64,000 nucleotides of DNA from NCBI GenBank assembly GCA_964035795.1, contig OZ038322.1:5322925-5386924 (forward strand), given 5' to 3'. The notes under the pieces were generated by a model. It had not been told where the DNA came from. It saw only the letters and a list, made by a program, of their open reading frames with translations, and did no database searches. The position numbers and the translations under genes are program-made. Positions 11,601 to 22,406 of this stretch are shown in pieces (positions within the stretch are counted from its first letter, which is position 1; each line of letters starts with the position of its first letter). Source of the stretch: Pterobdella sp. o SKG-2022 (Eukaryota > Annelida > Clitellata > Hirudinida > Piscicolidae).

Positions 11601-14600
11601 TGAACTTTTAGGATATAAATATCTGGTAAAATTCATGTCAACAAAATCTTTAAATGGGTACGTAGATATTATAATTTGTTTTTAGCATCATCTACAACTA
11701 AAATTTTTTTGGGGTTTTGAATGAAATTTAAAAACTGGTTTGAGAAAGCTTAAGCGAAATCTCTTCTCGTTTTATTCCATCGCACTAGCATAGTATGCCA
11801 CTCACATTGAAGGATGCGGTAAGAAACAAGCTAATGTTGGTTATTTACTTTGTATAACTATTATGGTTTTACTATTATAAAAAAAAAATAGAAAAAATGT
11901 ATCTTTTATCGTTTATTGACAAAACTAAAAAACTTATACCTACGTAAGTATCTTTACGCTCCATAGTGTTTGTTTTATAATAATTTATTACTTCCCGTAA
12001 TTCATCCGCAAACAAATTCTACTTTTTTTATGTTACTATTTTTAATATTCATGTTACTATGTAACGATTCATGTTACTATGTAACGATTCATGTTACTAT
12101 GTAACGATTCATGTTACTATGTAACGATTCATGTTACTATGTAACGATTCATGTTACTATGTAACGATTCATGTTACTATGTAACGATTCATGTTACTAT
12201 GTAACGATTCATGTTACTATGTAACGATTCATGTTACTATGTAACGATTCATGTTACTATGTAACGATTCATGTTACTATTCATGAAAATGTTACTATTA
12301 TATTTTTCATTACAATGTAATTGTACCAATCAGTGTTCAGCTTGTCAGGTGAGGAGTTTTGCAGAATAATCACTGAGTCACATCTTTCGGCTGTTTTAAA
12401 AAAATTTATTTTGAAAAATTGAATTTATTCATTGGTTCTCATTTTTATACATTATATTAAAAATATTGTTTAAACATTAGTATACCTTATACTCAAAATA
12501 ATGTTGAAAAAAAATATATTCAAGCTATAACTTATACTACTATAGAACTGACATTTGCAGCTGACGTCAGTGTCATTCCAACTGCCATGCTCATTACAGA
12601 TGATGTTTTTCGATCGTTGACCATTAGCAAACTTCTTTCCATCATTACAAGAATAATAAACGATTTCTGAGTAGAAGTGGTCAGATGATGGGAGAGGACT
12701 TCTCATACCATTAGAAGGAGCGTCAGGAGGAGCAGAGCATTGAATTGCTTTGAAAAAATATATTTTAGTCGAGCCTTTAACTGGGGTTTCAGTTGTGCAA
12801 TTTATTGTTTTTACAGGGCGCTACTCAATGTGTTTAAGGTAGTCCCAACATTATTGTTTTATATGCAAAGTTATGAGGTATTTGCTTACGGTGACAGCCT
12901 GGTATGTATGGCAAGTTCCATTCTTGCATTTCTAAACACCGGTTTTCAAAGAAGTTTTCGAGCTTCTTCAGGTCTAAGTAGAAGCCCTTAAAACACCTTT
13001 AGGAAATTTTTGGTGTGAGAATATTCATATTTCTTTGAGAAAACTGACGTGAAAACTGATGATTCATCGTTTTTGGTCTAAGACCTTACAAAGTCAATCA
13101 CTTGCTTAATCTTAAATAGTAATTTTGAAGTTCATCTTATAAAAGTTATTAAACCTGTACTCCACTTTTGTGCCATATAATCTGGAGTCTGTGTTTCGTG
13201 TGAGGTTCTTGCCTACGATAGAAATCTCTGGGCAATAGATTGCTGAAAAACAACAACTTATATTAAATTAACTATGAAATTCTCAAATTCATTCTATTAA
13301 ATTTCTGTTTGTTTCGTTTGATAGAAGTTAGTTCACTTAAAATCGTTTTATAAAAATATAAATTATTGAATGTTAGTAGGAAGATATTTTGAAGCATTAT
13401 TATTTACAATCTGTATATGTTCTATCTTAAAATTCTTTCAAAGATCTGTTCAAAAGATGTACAAACGTTCGCATGACGTGAATATAGGGTTCCACCATCC
13501 ATTCTCTTGACAAACCATCACGTCCTTTGAAAACTCCCCATCGGGTCTTTTAAACTTGTGTCCTGTGATGTATCGTGGTTTTAAATATATCATCGGTGAT
13601 CATACTAAGCCATTTCAAACTGAACGATATATTGGAAATGGGATGATAATTAGGTTTTAAAATTTTTTTTTTCAGATCGACTTTTAGTCGCCCCATATTG
13701 GGGTTTCGTTAGCTCAACAGATGTTTCACCAGGCGCTACTCCTTGTCTATATTATTTTCGGCCTGCGCGGGATTGAACCCGGTCACTTTAGATAACTAGT
13801 CTAGCGCTCTACCAGCTGAGCTATGCGGGTTTTAAATAATTATCTGTAAATATATATAAAAAAATTTTTTGGAGCTAAAGAATATGTTAAAAATACTATA
13901 ATAACCATATTAATTATTTATGGAACATCAGTTTGAAGTTCATACATTTCTTGAAAATCAAGCTATAATTTTCGGTACGTATGGCCTTACCATGAAACAT
14001 AAACATGTCCTATAAATAATTACTATATAAAAAATACATAAGATATCTCTACGTTTTAGTTTTTTGAGCCAAACGTAAAAATTCAAATGAAAAAACTTTT
14101 AGGAGTTTGTTTTATTCCCCGAAGCTTTTCGTAAGATATATTTGTACTTCCACTTGATAATGTAAGTTCTTCTTACGAAAAACTTTGTGGGATAAAATGA
14201 ACTCCTAAAAGTGTTTTCCTTCGAATATGTCTCTACATTTAAATTTTTAAAAACATCTTAAATTTAATTATGAATAATATTTGACAATTTTTTTATTTAG
14301 TAACTAAGGTTATCGAAAATTATAGCTATTTATTTTGCTCAATAAAGTTACTAAAATTCTTCCATAAGTCAACGTATAAAAATTGTCAAATAAGATGTCT
14401 CTTAAAAGTTGAACAATATTAATTGTTTTTGCTATAAAGAAACTGACCAGGAATACATGTAAGCACACTTCTGGTCCAGTAATCAGTATTGGTTGTGCTT
14501 GGTGTAGCATTTGCCACGTATGGAAGAGGAAAACAGCGGTTTTCTGATATAAAATTTTTTTTTGACGTGAAAGAGTTTTTTACAGTTAAAAGTTGCTCAA

Positions 14601-17600
14601 AACTTGAGATAAGCATGCACTAACGAGTGCAGTCAGTAATGTTGTCAGACCATTCTTGCTCGGCATTGCAGAAGATAACCTTGTACGAAGAGCCGTCCAA
14701 CATTCTGTACCCAGCATCACACACGTATTTTGCGTACGTCTGATAACTGTCAGGTTTTCATATGAATATATCTTTTTGAAAAAAGCTTAACTAAATGAAA
14801 TTGAATGATTCCCTTTAGATATATGATTCAAGTTTTAAATTTGATTTCACATATTATTGTCAGCAGTTTTATTTATTTAAAAAAATTTGTGAAAATAATT
14901 AAAAGAGCCGTCTTTTTCAAAGGATGAGCTTTAAAATCGCTAGACTCACGTATTAGCTGACGTGTTTCGCGATTGGCGACTTTTCAATTGCAACTCAGGA
15001 CATGTTTTGGCTTTAAAATTTTTTAAATTAGTTGGCCATGAGATTTCATAATTAATTGAAATACGACATGGTACTTTGTAATATTAATTTAAAAATCAAT
15101 TTATGAGATTGGCTTTTTGTATTTTAAATTTGAATTAATCAAAAAGAATTAGTCACCTAGACAGGGAGGTAGGTCGGCAGACCACTTTCCATCAGCCATG
15201 CATCTGAAGATCATTTATAAACGACATCATAACCACTGAACAACCCAAAAAAATACTTTTCTCGAAAATATTAAATTGAGCTATAGACAAATCTTAAAGC
15301 TATAGAAATATTTGGCAAACCTTATAGTACGAATGTTTGTTTGGTCGAAAAGTTGATAACCCTTATCACACCAGAAGGTGACAGTAGTATCATATACATT
15401 TTCCTTCTTGTCCATGTGCTGGTTAGGATTAACAGGCAAAACATCGCACACTCGAGCTATTGCATAGGGTTTTGAATTAGTTTAAAAAATTTTGAGTTTC
15501 TAATTGAAAATTTACTATCCTATTGATTGATATTTAGCATAATTTTTCAAAATAACATCCAACGTTCGCAAGAAAGGAAGGTGGAAGAAGGTTCCCAAAT
15601 TCTTTGGTTGGTGCATGTGAACTTCACTTTCGTTATGTTAACGTTGATCACGTGACCTTAGAATCGTTTATAAGGATTTCCCTACAATACTATTTTTTAA
15701 GACGAAGTATGCTTTTTCAATTTGAATGATGCACAATTTTAAAGCATGAATTTTTTTTAACGAAAGCACTTAGATTTGAAACTGAGCAAAAATTTTTTAA
15801 AAGTAAAACTTCACTATAATTTTTACTTTAGTATGGTTATATTCGAATATAATCTGTTGAAAAAATATGATCATCTAATTTTAATTTTATCAGAGCTTCA
15901 TGAAACCTGTGATGCAGGTGAATGTGATTGTGGTGTTTACTATGGTGATCTTTTTGTCGAGTTTTGAGTTGTGCACGACAGGAAGAAATGGACAACTTTC
16001 TGTTGTTTGGAAACAAAATTTTTCATCCATTCTTCATTCATTCAATAAGATTTTCAATAAATTTTCAAAATATTCAATTTTTCAAGTTTCTATTTCTAAG
16101 TTGAAGATTTATTTATATGAAACTTTTGAATATTTCTCAAAAATTAGAGACCTGCACAGCCTGTCAAAATGGCCGAATCATTCCAAGTTGAGTTTTGTTG
16201 GCACTCGACAACTTTGGTGGAAGTGAGATCAATGAAGAGATATCCAGGCGAGCATTTGTAACCTCTTCGTTCTAAATAACCCCTGCCAAACGATAATGTT
16301 TCATTGGCGTTCTCAACGTTTAAAACTGGACACACCACATCTGACAACAGAAATAACAGTGAATACTTTATAAAATTTAAGCAAAAATTTAGAGTAAAAA
16401 TCTTTTGCTTAAAAAAATATTGATTTTCTTTATACCGACTTTCATCACAATTGACTCCGGTCTTCCCTGGATCACAGTCGCAACGGTAACTACCCACCAG
16501 ATTAACACACTTTCCCCCAACACACGGGTTTGATACACACTCGTCCACTGGGTCATAAACTGAAAAGTTCAATAAATATTTACAAAATAAGTGAATGAAC
16601 TATTAATTGTGCCAAAGTTATTAACTAATACTTGAAAATTTACAAATGTAATTGTTAACCATTTTCACAGTTTCGACCGGTGTAATCAGATGTACATTGG
16701 CACGTGTAGTTATGTTCGGAATCCTGGTATGTGTTGACGCATTTTCCTTCATTGAGACATGGCTTTTGAAGGCAATGATCCCAGACTAGAAACAAAATGA
16801 ATCAGCAATAAGGTAATGATTGAAATAATTTTAACAAAAATTTATCAAAGTTTCAATGCTAAGAATTGATTTTTTAATTTTTAGCCATAAAGCCTTTCAC
16901 CCAAACTAACAGATTTCACAGTTGGTCCCATTGTAGCCGTTGGGACAGGTGCATTTGTAGCTGTTCATTGTCAGAGGGGTCTCATTCACCACTGAACATG
17001 TGCCATTGTTGGTGCATGGGGAAGGGGTGCAGGGGGTCGGTGCTAAGATGAGGTATATAATAGGTTATGGGAAATATTGTTTCCGATCGACTTAAAGTTT
17101 ATATTGAGATTTTTTCAGTTCAAAAGATGTTTCACAAGGAGCTACTTATTGTTTACTTAATTGTCGATCCGCGCGGAGTTGAACCCGGTAACTTTAGTTA
17201 ATTAGTATAATTATCTACCAGTTGAGCTATGCGGACCGACAAAACTGAAACATATCTATGTTGTATTTGCGTAGTTATCATTATTTATATGAGGATAACA
17301 AAATTCTTACTGCATTTTTTCGTTATAGGATCATTTGGTATGTCAACCGTGATATCTTCAAGTTGAGCTTCAAAAGATAGACAATTATTTAAATTTTGTT
17401 GAACTAGTTCTTGTTATCAAAAAAAATTTTTGCCATAAACTCCTCTGTAATTTGTTTCAACAACTACAATTACATTTTATTTATAAAAAGTTGTGTTTTA
17501 CAGTCTATGAGGAGTGAAAGCATAATTTAATTTACCTTAAAATATTCATTAGTCAAATATTTATTGTTTAATACCAGTGACTGAGCAAAACTTTTCATCT

Positions 17601-20600
17601 TATATTCCTTAACTTCCTTATCTTAATTTCTCGTATAAAATTATACAAACTTTTTTTACAAGCCACTAGATTCACCGCATGGGGTTGGCAGCAATCAAGG
17701 GAAGACACAGCGTGAGATGCTGTCACTTGGAGCATTTCACAAACCAAGTTTTCACGGTTTGCTTTCAGATGAAAAGTGAGATGTATTCTTTTCTAGCAGT
17801 TTAGGGATATGTTTTTGGAATTTTTATTTTTTTATAGATTTAATATATACTTTTCTTTATTAAATAAAGAAAATTTTTCTTAAATAGCATCAGTAACTTA
17901 ATTTTAAAATTAAATTGTGTTCAACCCACAGTTTTAAGAGCGAATTTAATGAAAGAGTCGTCATTGCTTTCTATCCACAAAGATTCCGCCTTGAAGTTGA
18001 TGATTTATAAACAAACTTATTTTGTAACTACGCACTTTACAAGAATAATAATGAGAAATAAAGTATATATTTATTCACTTTTCGAAATTCAAAAATATGT
18101 AATGTTAAAAAAATTGTTCAGTTTCAAAAAACTTTCTTAATTTCAATCAACAGATTGAAATTTGACCCTCAAAACAGATTGAAGGATTTTAAAAATACAA
18201 ACCTTTAATTTTTGGCATTCTGCCAAAGAGCCCATAGCATCAAGGGAACCAGAATGACTTGTGAACCAATAGCAGTTTCCCATGTAAGCCACGCCTCCTG
18301 GGTAGGCACTACAGCCTGGGGGGTGGAAAATAATTTAATAAATTAAATATATTTATGTTGGAATAATTTTTTTTAGTTTTATCGTACACAAAGATTAGCG
18401 TATTGTGAAACTTATTGCGGTGCTGAGAGCACATTTCGCTTTTTTTTTTAAATAAGACCAAAGAAATGTTTATTTTTTAAAAACAAAAAGTCTTTTAAAA
18501 GACTTTATTGATTCAAAAGACTGACCAGTGGTACAGAAGTTAGCTACTTGAGTAATTTTCGCAGGTGGAGATTCACCTTAACAATTATGTGTGTTACTAT
18601 ATTGTCTCGAAATGGTTATTTCAAGAAACTTTAACTTTTAATTTACCTCTCAATAATGAATATTTATCATAAAATTTATTTTTTCACACTCATATACTTG
18701 AACGCACTATAGCATAGAACGTGTGTGATTTGCACGTCAAAGCAACACTGGACATCAACCCAACTTATAACATCTCCAGGCTTTCCCCATGCCGCCATCT
18801 TTGACTTCATGGCATAGCATCTGTTTTCTTCACTGAAACCATCTCCGCTTGGAGCTTTTTGGCGGAGGATATTATTGTTTTTATTTTCAAGATATCAGGT
18901 TTTACAATAGAGTTCAAAATAAGAAACATTCATGAGAAAATCATTAATGTACCTGAAAACGGTTATTCTTTTGTATTCAAGTTCTAGAAAGTTCTTAGAT
19001 ACAGAATACCATCAAACAGTAATTAAAAATAAACATTTTCCTTGTTCGTAGTTTAAATAATTCAATTTGAAATACAAATTTTTAAACTCACTAGGGTTTG
19101 CATTGGTATAAGCTGGAGAGTTATTATCAATCCAAGAAAACCCGCTTGTGCTTTTATGCACTAATCCAATATAGGCCATAGACGGCTTTATCTATTTTCA
19201 TAAAATAAAATTAATAGGTTTTGAAGTTAATATTTGTCATTATATTTTTTGAATATTGAAATAAATCAACCAAAAATAAACATTACCCTAACCTTATCGT
19301 CTGTTGTATAATTTTTCATGACTTCAACCAGGAATGCTTCCACTTCAGGGTTGAATATTGTAACTATTTCTGATCCATCCTTATTGCAAGCTTCTCTGGC
19401 TTCCCACATTGACTTGTAAGGCGTTTGTTTGGATTTCACATCATAGCACAGGTTATTGTGAGAGTATAGACACTCTTCAACTAAGATAATTTAAAAATAT
19501 TTTTTAAAATTTGAATAAAAATTATAATATTATAAATCAAAAATTTTTTTTTAATTAAATACTGGAACATAGTGGTTTATAAACCATTTCTATCATCAAA
19601 AATCTCAAATATTAGAGTATAGGGAATTTAATTGCATAAAAGATGCACACAAACCCGTTAAATGAATTTTTTGCATGAATAAAACAAAATTTGCAAGTAT
19701 CAAAAACAGTGAAGACATTTTCAAGGAAACCTTCAATGCCAACAATTATTTTCTTCAAATCCTTAACAAAGCTTTCCACCAACTTTTTGTTTTTAATAAA
19801 TTTTTGTAAGCTGAAGATGAATTTAATTTGGAATTTTTTAAAACATGCTGATGATATATATTTGAAGTGCAACAAGGCTTGAACATCTTCATTTAAGCCT
19901 GTAACCAACCCTTGTTTCTACCTATTACTCAAACGAATATCATCTCAACTCTCTTATAGCACACACCCGTTCATAACAACAGACCCATAAAAAGCCTTAA
20001 AATACAGACAGCTTTATCGGTGATGTTTTTATAACTATATTGAATGAATTATATTTTTTAATGAAATAATACATCATTAAATATAGTATAACTTTCAAAA
20101 TTAATTAAAAGAGCGTCGTCTGGGACTGGTTCGATAAACAGTGTAACTAAGCGACATGACAAACAATAGGGCCTTGACTACTTTGTTTGCTAGTTATTTT
20201 AATAGTACTTCAAGACTTATGCGTGCATTGTTTTACAATGGGCTTGTTCACAGCTTAAAATTCTTTCCAGTTACTTAGAATTGTTTCTAGTAACTTGAAT
20301 AAAGCATATTTAGGTATTTATGTACTTCTGCTGACATCTTTAGTCAAGTTAAGTTCAAATCGATATTGTTAGTTTGCTTTACGAAATTAGAAAGATAAAA
20401 TTCTATGAAACCTTTTTATAATTTTGATAATAGTTTTTTATTGCATTTTGAATTATTTTTATTTTTGTATAACTAAAAAAGGCAAGAATAAAAGCTTGAA
20501 ATAAGATTTCTTCATTTTTATGATTTAATACGTACACAAAACAAATTTTGATCGGAAAACTAACAAAAATGAAACTAGCCACACTGAAACTAGAGCAGTT

Positions 20601-20991
20601 GAACTTAAAAGAACTAGCGTGCTAAAACAGCTAGTCAAAAAAATGGTATCACTGAAATGATTCTTAAAATAATCTTTATAAGTTTCTCATTTTTAAAGCG
20701 TAAATTCACTGTAAACTTCATTGTGTTATGAGTTTGAAAAGACCGACAAAAGTAAGTTTGCTTTTTAAGCCATCTCAGTGTTTTGAACCCAATGGTTACA
20801 TAGACTTCAAAGTATAGAACTGATGCCAACACCCTTAAAACACACTCCACGAGTGTTTTTTGAGATATAACTTTTCATTTAAGTTCAAAGCACTCACCAT
20901 TAAATAAACTATTATGAGTCCACTTTAGTTTTCTTGCTTTCAACACTGTTATTCCAAGCACAGTAGCAACCTTATAGCTCTTCAAAATCAT
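8664..20991 (-). CDS. type I membrane protein: 2 C-type lectin, 3 EGF, 10 sushi/CCP domains, TM and short tail
   Basis: Exons in gene order: candidate signal exon 20991-20898 (start uncertain, possibly from 21132); lectin 1 in 19480-19293, 19191-19092, 18854-18708; lectin 2 in 18315-18203, 17989-17926, 17761-17660; linker 17367-17311; EGF 17042-16911, 16785-16660, 16559-16436; sushi 1 in 16340-16152; sushi 2-5 and 7-10 each split over two exons between 15456 and 9455 (15456/15203, 15010/14746, 14543/13562, 13242/12996, 12390/11531, 11259/10907, 10649/10154, 9977/9564 are their upper ends); sushi 6 in 12747-12553; juxtamembrane 8957-8892; last exon 8815-8664. The latter has a hydrophobic helix (ACVVVGIVFAIIFFI) and a basic tail. 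Domain borders are phase-1 introns, and phases agree at almost every junction. The order recalls selectins, but homology to them is not implied. Lectin 2 is short and lacks the WIGL segment. Role: cell-surface recognition or adhesion (inferred). Confidence 0.87.
9130..9278. repeat. long imperfect hairpin (foldback/MITE-like)
   Basis: Arms of about 65 bp: AATGAACAGCTATAATTTTT at about 9159 pairs with its reverse complement near 9250, and TAATGTTTTATGATAA near 9214 pairs with the stretch ending at 9197. The spacer is about 16 bp. It lies in an intron of the lectin/sushi gene. A diverged copy of one arm occurs at 14296-14400. Confidence 0.8.
10233..10390 (+). mobile_element. tRNA-headed SINE, subfamily 1
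   Basis: The head TATAGCTCAGTTGGTAGAG matches a tRNA D-arm/A-box, and GTTTTGATCCC a B-box. The tail ACAATTAGCACCTGTTCCAC...AAAGCGTTTCATAAA matches the copy at 26728. It lies in an intron of the lectin/sushi gene. Base-pairing of the tRNA part is degenerate, so it is not a working tRNA gene. Confidence 0.85.
12051..12280. repeat. 20-bp minisatellite, 11 copies plus a half
   Basis: Unit ATGTTACTATGTAACGATTC repeats without visible error from 12051. Each unit contains the inverted repeat GTTAC-TAT-GTAAC, so the array can form a row of small hairpins. It ends about 45 bp from the splice donor of the sushi exon 12390-12327. Confidence 0.97.
13679..13836 (-). mobile_element. tRNA-headed SINE, subfamily 2
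   Basis: On the minus strand the head reads CCCGCATAGCTCAGCTGGTA, then a 7-base anticodon-type loop CTAGTTA flanked by TAGA/TCTA, and GGGTTCAATCCC as B-box. The anticodon position would be AGT, which suggests a threonine tRNA ancestor. The tail contains GTAGCGCCTGGTGAAACATC and differs from subfamily 1. It lies in an intron of the lectin/sushi gene and is the best-preserved head in the window. Confidence 0.88.
14094..14216. repeat. foldback element with AAGCTTTTCG core
   Basis: The left arm (ACTTTTAGGAGTTTGTTTTA, then GAAGCTTTTCGTAAGA) is mirrored by the right arm (TCTTACGAAAAACTTTGTGG, then ACTCCTAAAAGTG). The spacer contains CCACTTGATAATGTAAG. It lies in an intron of the lectin/sushi gene. 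Confidence 0.8.
14296..14400. repeat. diverged copy of one arm of the 9130-9278 hairpin
   Basis: TTATCGAAAATTATAGCTAT and then TTATTTTGCTCAATAAAG match TTATCGAAAGTTATAGCTGT and TCATTTTGCTTAATAAAT at 9239-9276, with similar flanks. Confidence 0.65.
17083..17240 (-). mobile_element. tRNA-headed SINE, subfamily 2 (second copy)
   Basis: The minus strand carries CCGCATAGCTCAACTGGTAG, a B-box CCGGGTTCAACTCC and the same tail type as 13679-13836 (GTAGCTCCTTGTGAAACATC). It lies in the intron between the linker exon and the first EGF exon of the lectin/sushi gene. Confidence 0.82.
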
Positions 20992-21132
20992 CACTATGAC
21001 ACTAGCAAACGAATAACCCCACACGAGACTGTTCTTTGCTTTCTTTAGATGAACCTTTTGAACGATGGTTAAGAGCAAAGAAGAATTAAAACAAAACATT
21101 GAGGGACTGAAAATCAACACCAAAACTCTCAT

Positions 21133-22406
21133 CTAACACGTTATTCCGTTGGATCTTCTATTATCTGAATACATATTCGAAACAGATTTTACTAATTTTC
21201 TCAACACATCAAGCTTTTGAAAACCATATGACAAATTTGCTAACAAGTCTTTTTTATCAGCTTTCCAAAACTAAGTCACCACTTATCGGACATACTCCTA
21301 AAAGCTTAACCAGCATCCAGAAAATAATAAAAAATCAAAACCATCCAAGGGCACATTTTAAAACCTTTTCATCTTCTTCAGAATACAAGCGAATATATGT
21401 ACATGATATTGATTTTATAACTAAAAATGGTAGAAATAACATCAATCAAAAATATATTATACAAACGATAGTTAATAGTAAAGGTTCAGGAATATAGAAA
21501 AGAAAAGCCTGGTTGCTATTGAAGAAAAATAGAAATTGTTTCAAATAATTTTTAAAAAATAATACAATAGTTGATAGTTGGAGAAAAATTCGTTATAATC
21601 AATTGTTTTTGAAACCATTAGTTGGTTTTTTATCATATCCCTGACTTTTCCATCTATTCGAAACAAGTTTAGTGAAACCGCAAATATTTCAAACTAAACC
21701 TTGGACTTTATTATAAATAAAATTATATTCAACCATTTCAATTAAATGTTCATCAAAACTATTTGTATCGACACCCTAATCTTTCAATGGTTTTAACTGA
21801 AAATGAAGACTTACAAGACTATGATACAGATTGGTTGCGTGTTTAGTAGAATTTCACTGTATTTAAATTAGTTTTTTTGTCCTTCGGTACAAGTCTTTAA
21901 AACCATTAACTAATGTTTGGTTTTATAATAAGATTTTAATCAGCTCTTTATATAATTTTAGACAAATTATACATTACTTTAGAGTAGGCTATAAACATCA
22001 AAAGAATGTCCATATTGAAAATAATGATTTTATGAAGGACAAATCATTTTATGGACTTTCTTCTACCTAAATCATTACATTCAATTATTTTGATAAACTT
22101 CATTATATGGAAGTTTTATTGACTGTTTAATTTAACTTTTTTATAAATTTTGCAATATTTTTTTCTATACTCCACTTTTTGTTTATTACAATACATTTTA
22201 TTTAAAAGCATAAATTTTAATAATTGCCATATCTTTAAACGAGAAAATGTCTCTTTTATTTAATTTCATATAAAATAAAATAAAGTGAAACTACGTTTTA
22301 ACATGAATTATAAATTTAATCAAAGTAGAAAAATCGAAAACGATCGACTGCTGTACCTTGCACATTCTTATTTATATAGTTAGAAAACAATGAAGTTTTA
22401 TAGAAA
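21133..22406. other. spacer between lectin/sushi gene and D2HGDH copy B
   Basis: Apart from the D2HGDH relic at 21781-21846 I recognise no gene. An 89-codon open frame at 21228-21497 (+) has a Ser/Thr/Lys-rich start but no similarity I can name, and I do not call it. Confidence 0.4.
21781..21846 (+). pseudogene. relic of D2HGDH exon 1
   Basis: The translation LSMVLTENEDLQDYDTDWLR matches exon 1 of both D2HGDH copies, which have MVLTD(D/E)[12 protein letters not shown]. It then stops at TAG, where the intact copies read a Tyr codon. No start codon or later exon was found nearby. It lies about 560 bp upstream of copy B, so the locus once held at least three copies of this exon. Confidence 0.85.

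Noticed and set aside
13770..13836. Possible working tRNA gene on the minus strand
   Set aside because: The head is well preserved, but the same head occurs four more times with SINE tails, and anticodon and acceptor stems do not pair fully. I treat it as a SINE.
15890..15968. Cys-containing plus-strand frame resembling an EGF exon (HETCDAGECDCGVYYG)
   Set aside because: It is on the opposite strand of a well-supported gene, in one of its introns, with no EGF spacing and no neighbouring plus-strand exon.
19612..19908. 98-codon minus-strand frame upstream of the first lectin exon, considered as its signal exon
   Set aside because: No signal peptide, and no donor in the phase needed by the exon at 19480. 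The candidate at 20991-20898 fits phase better.
21228..21497. 89-codon plus-strand open frame
   Set aside because: No recognisable domain and no splice partners. Length is within chance for a region with few stops in one frame.
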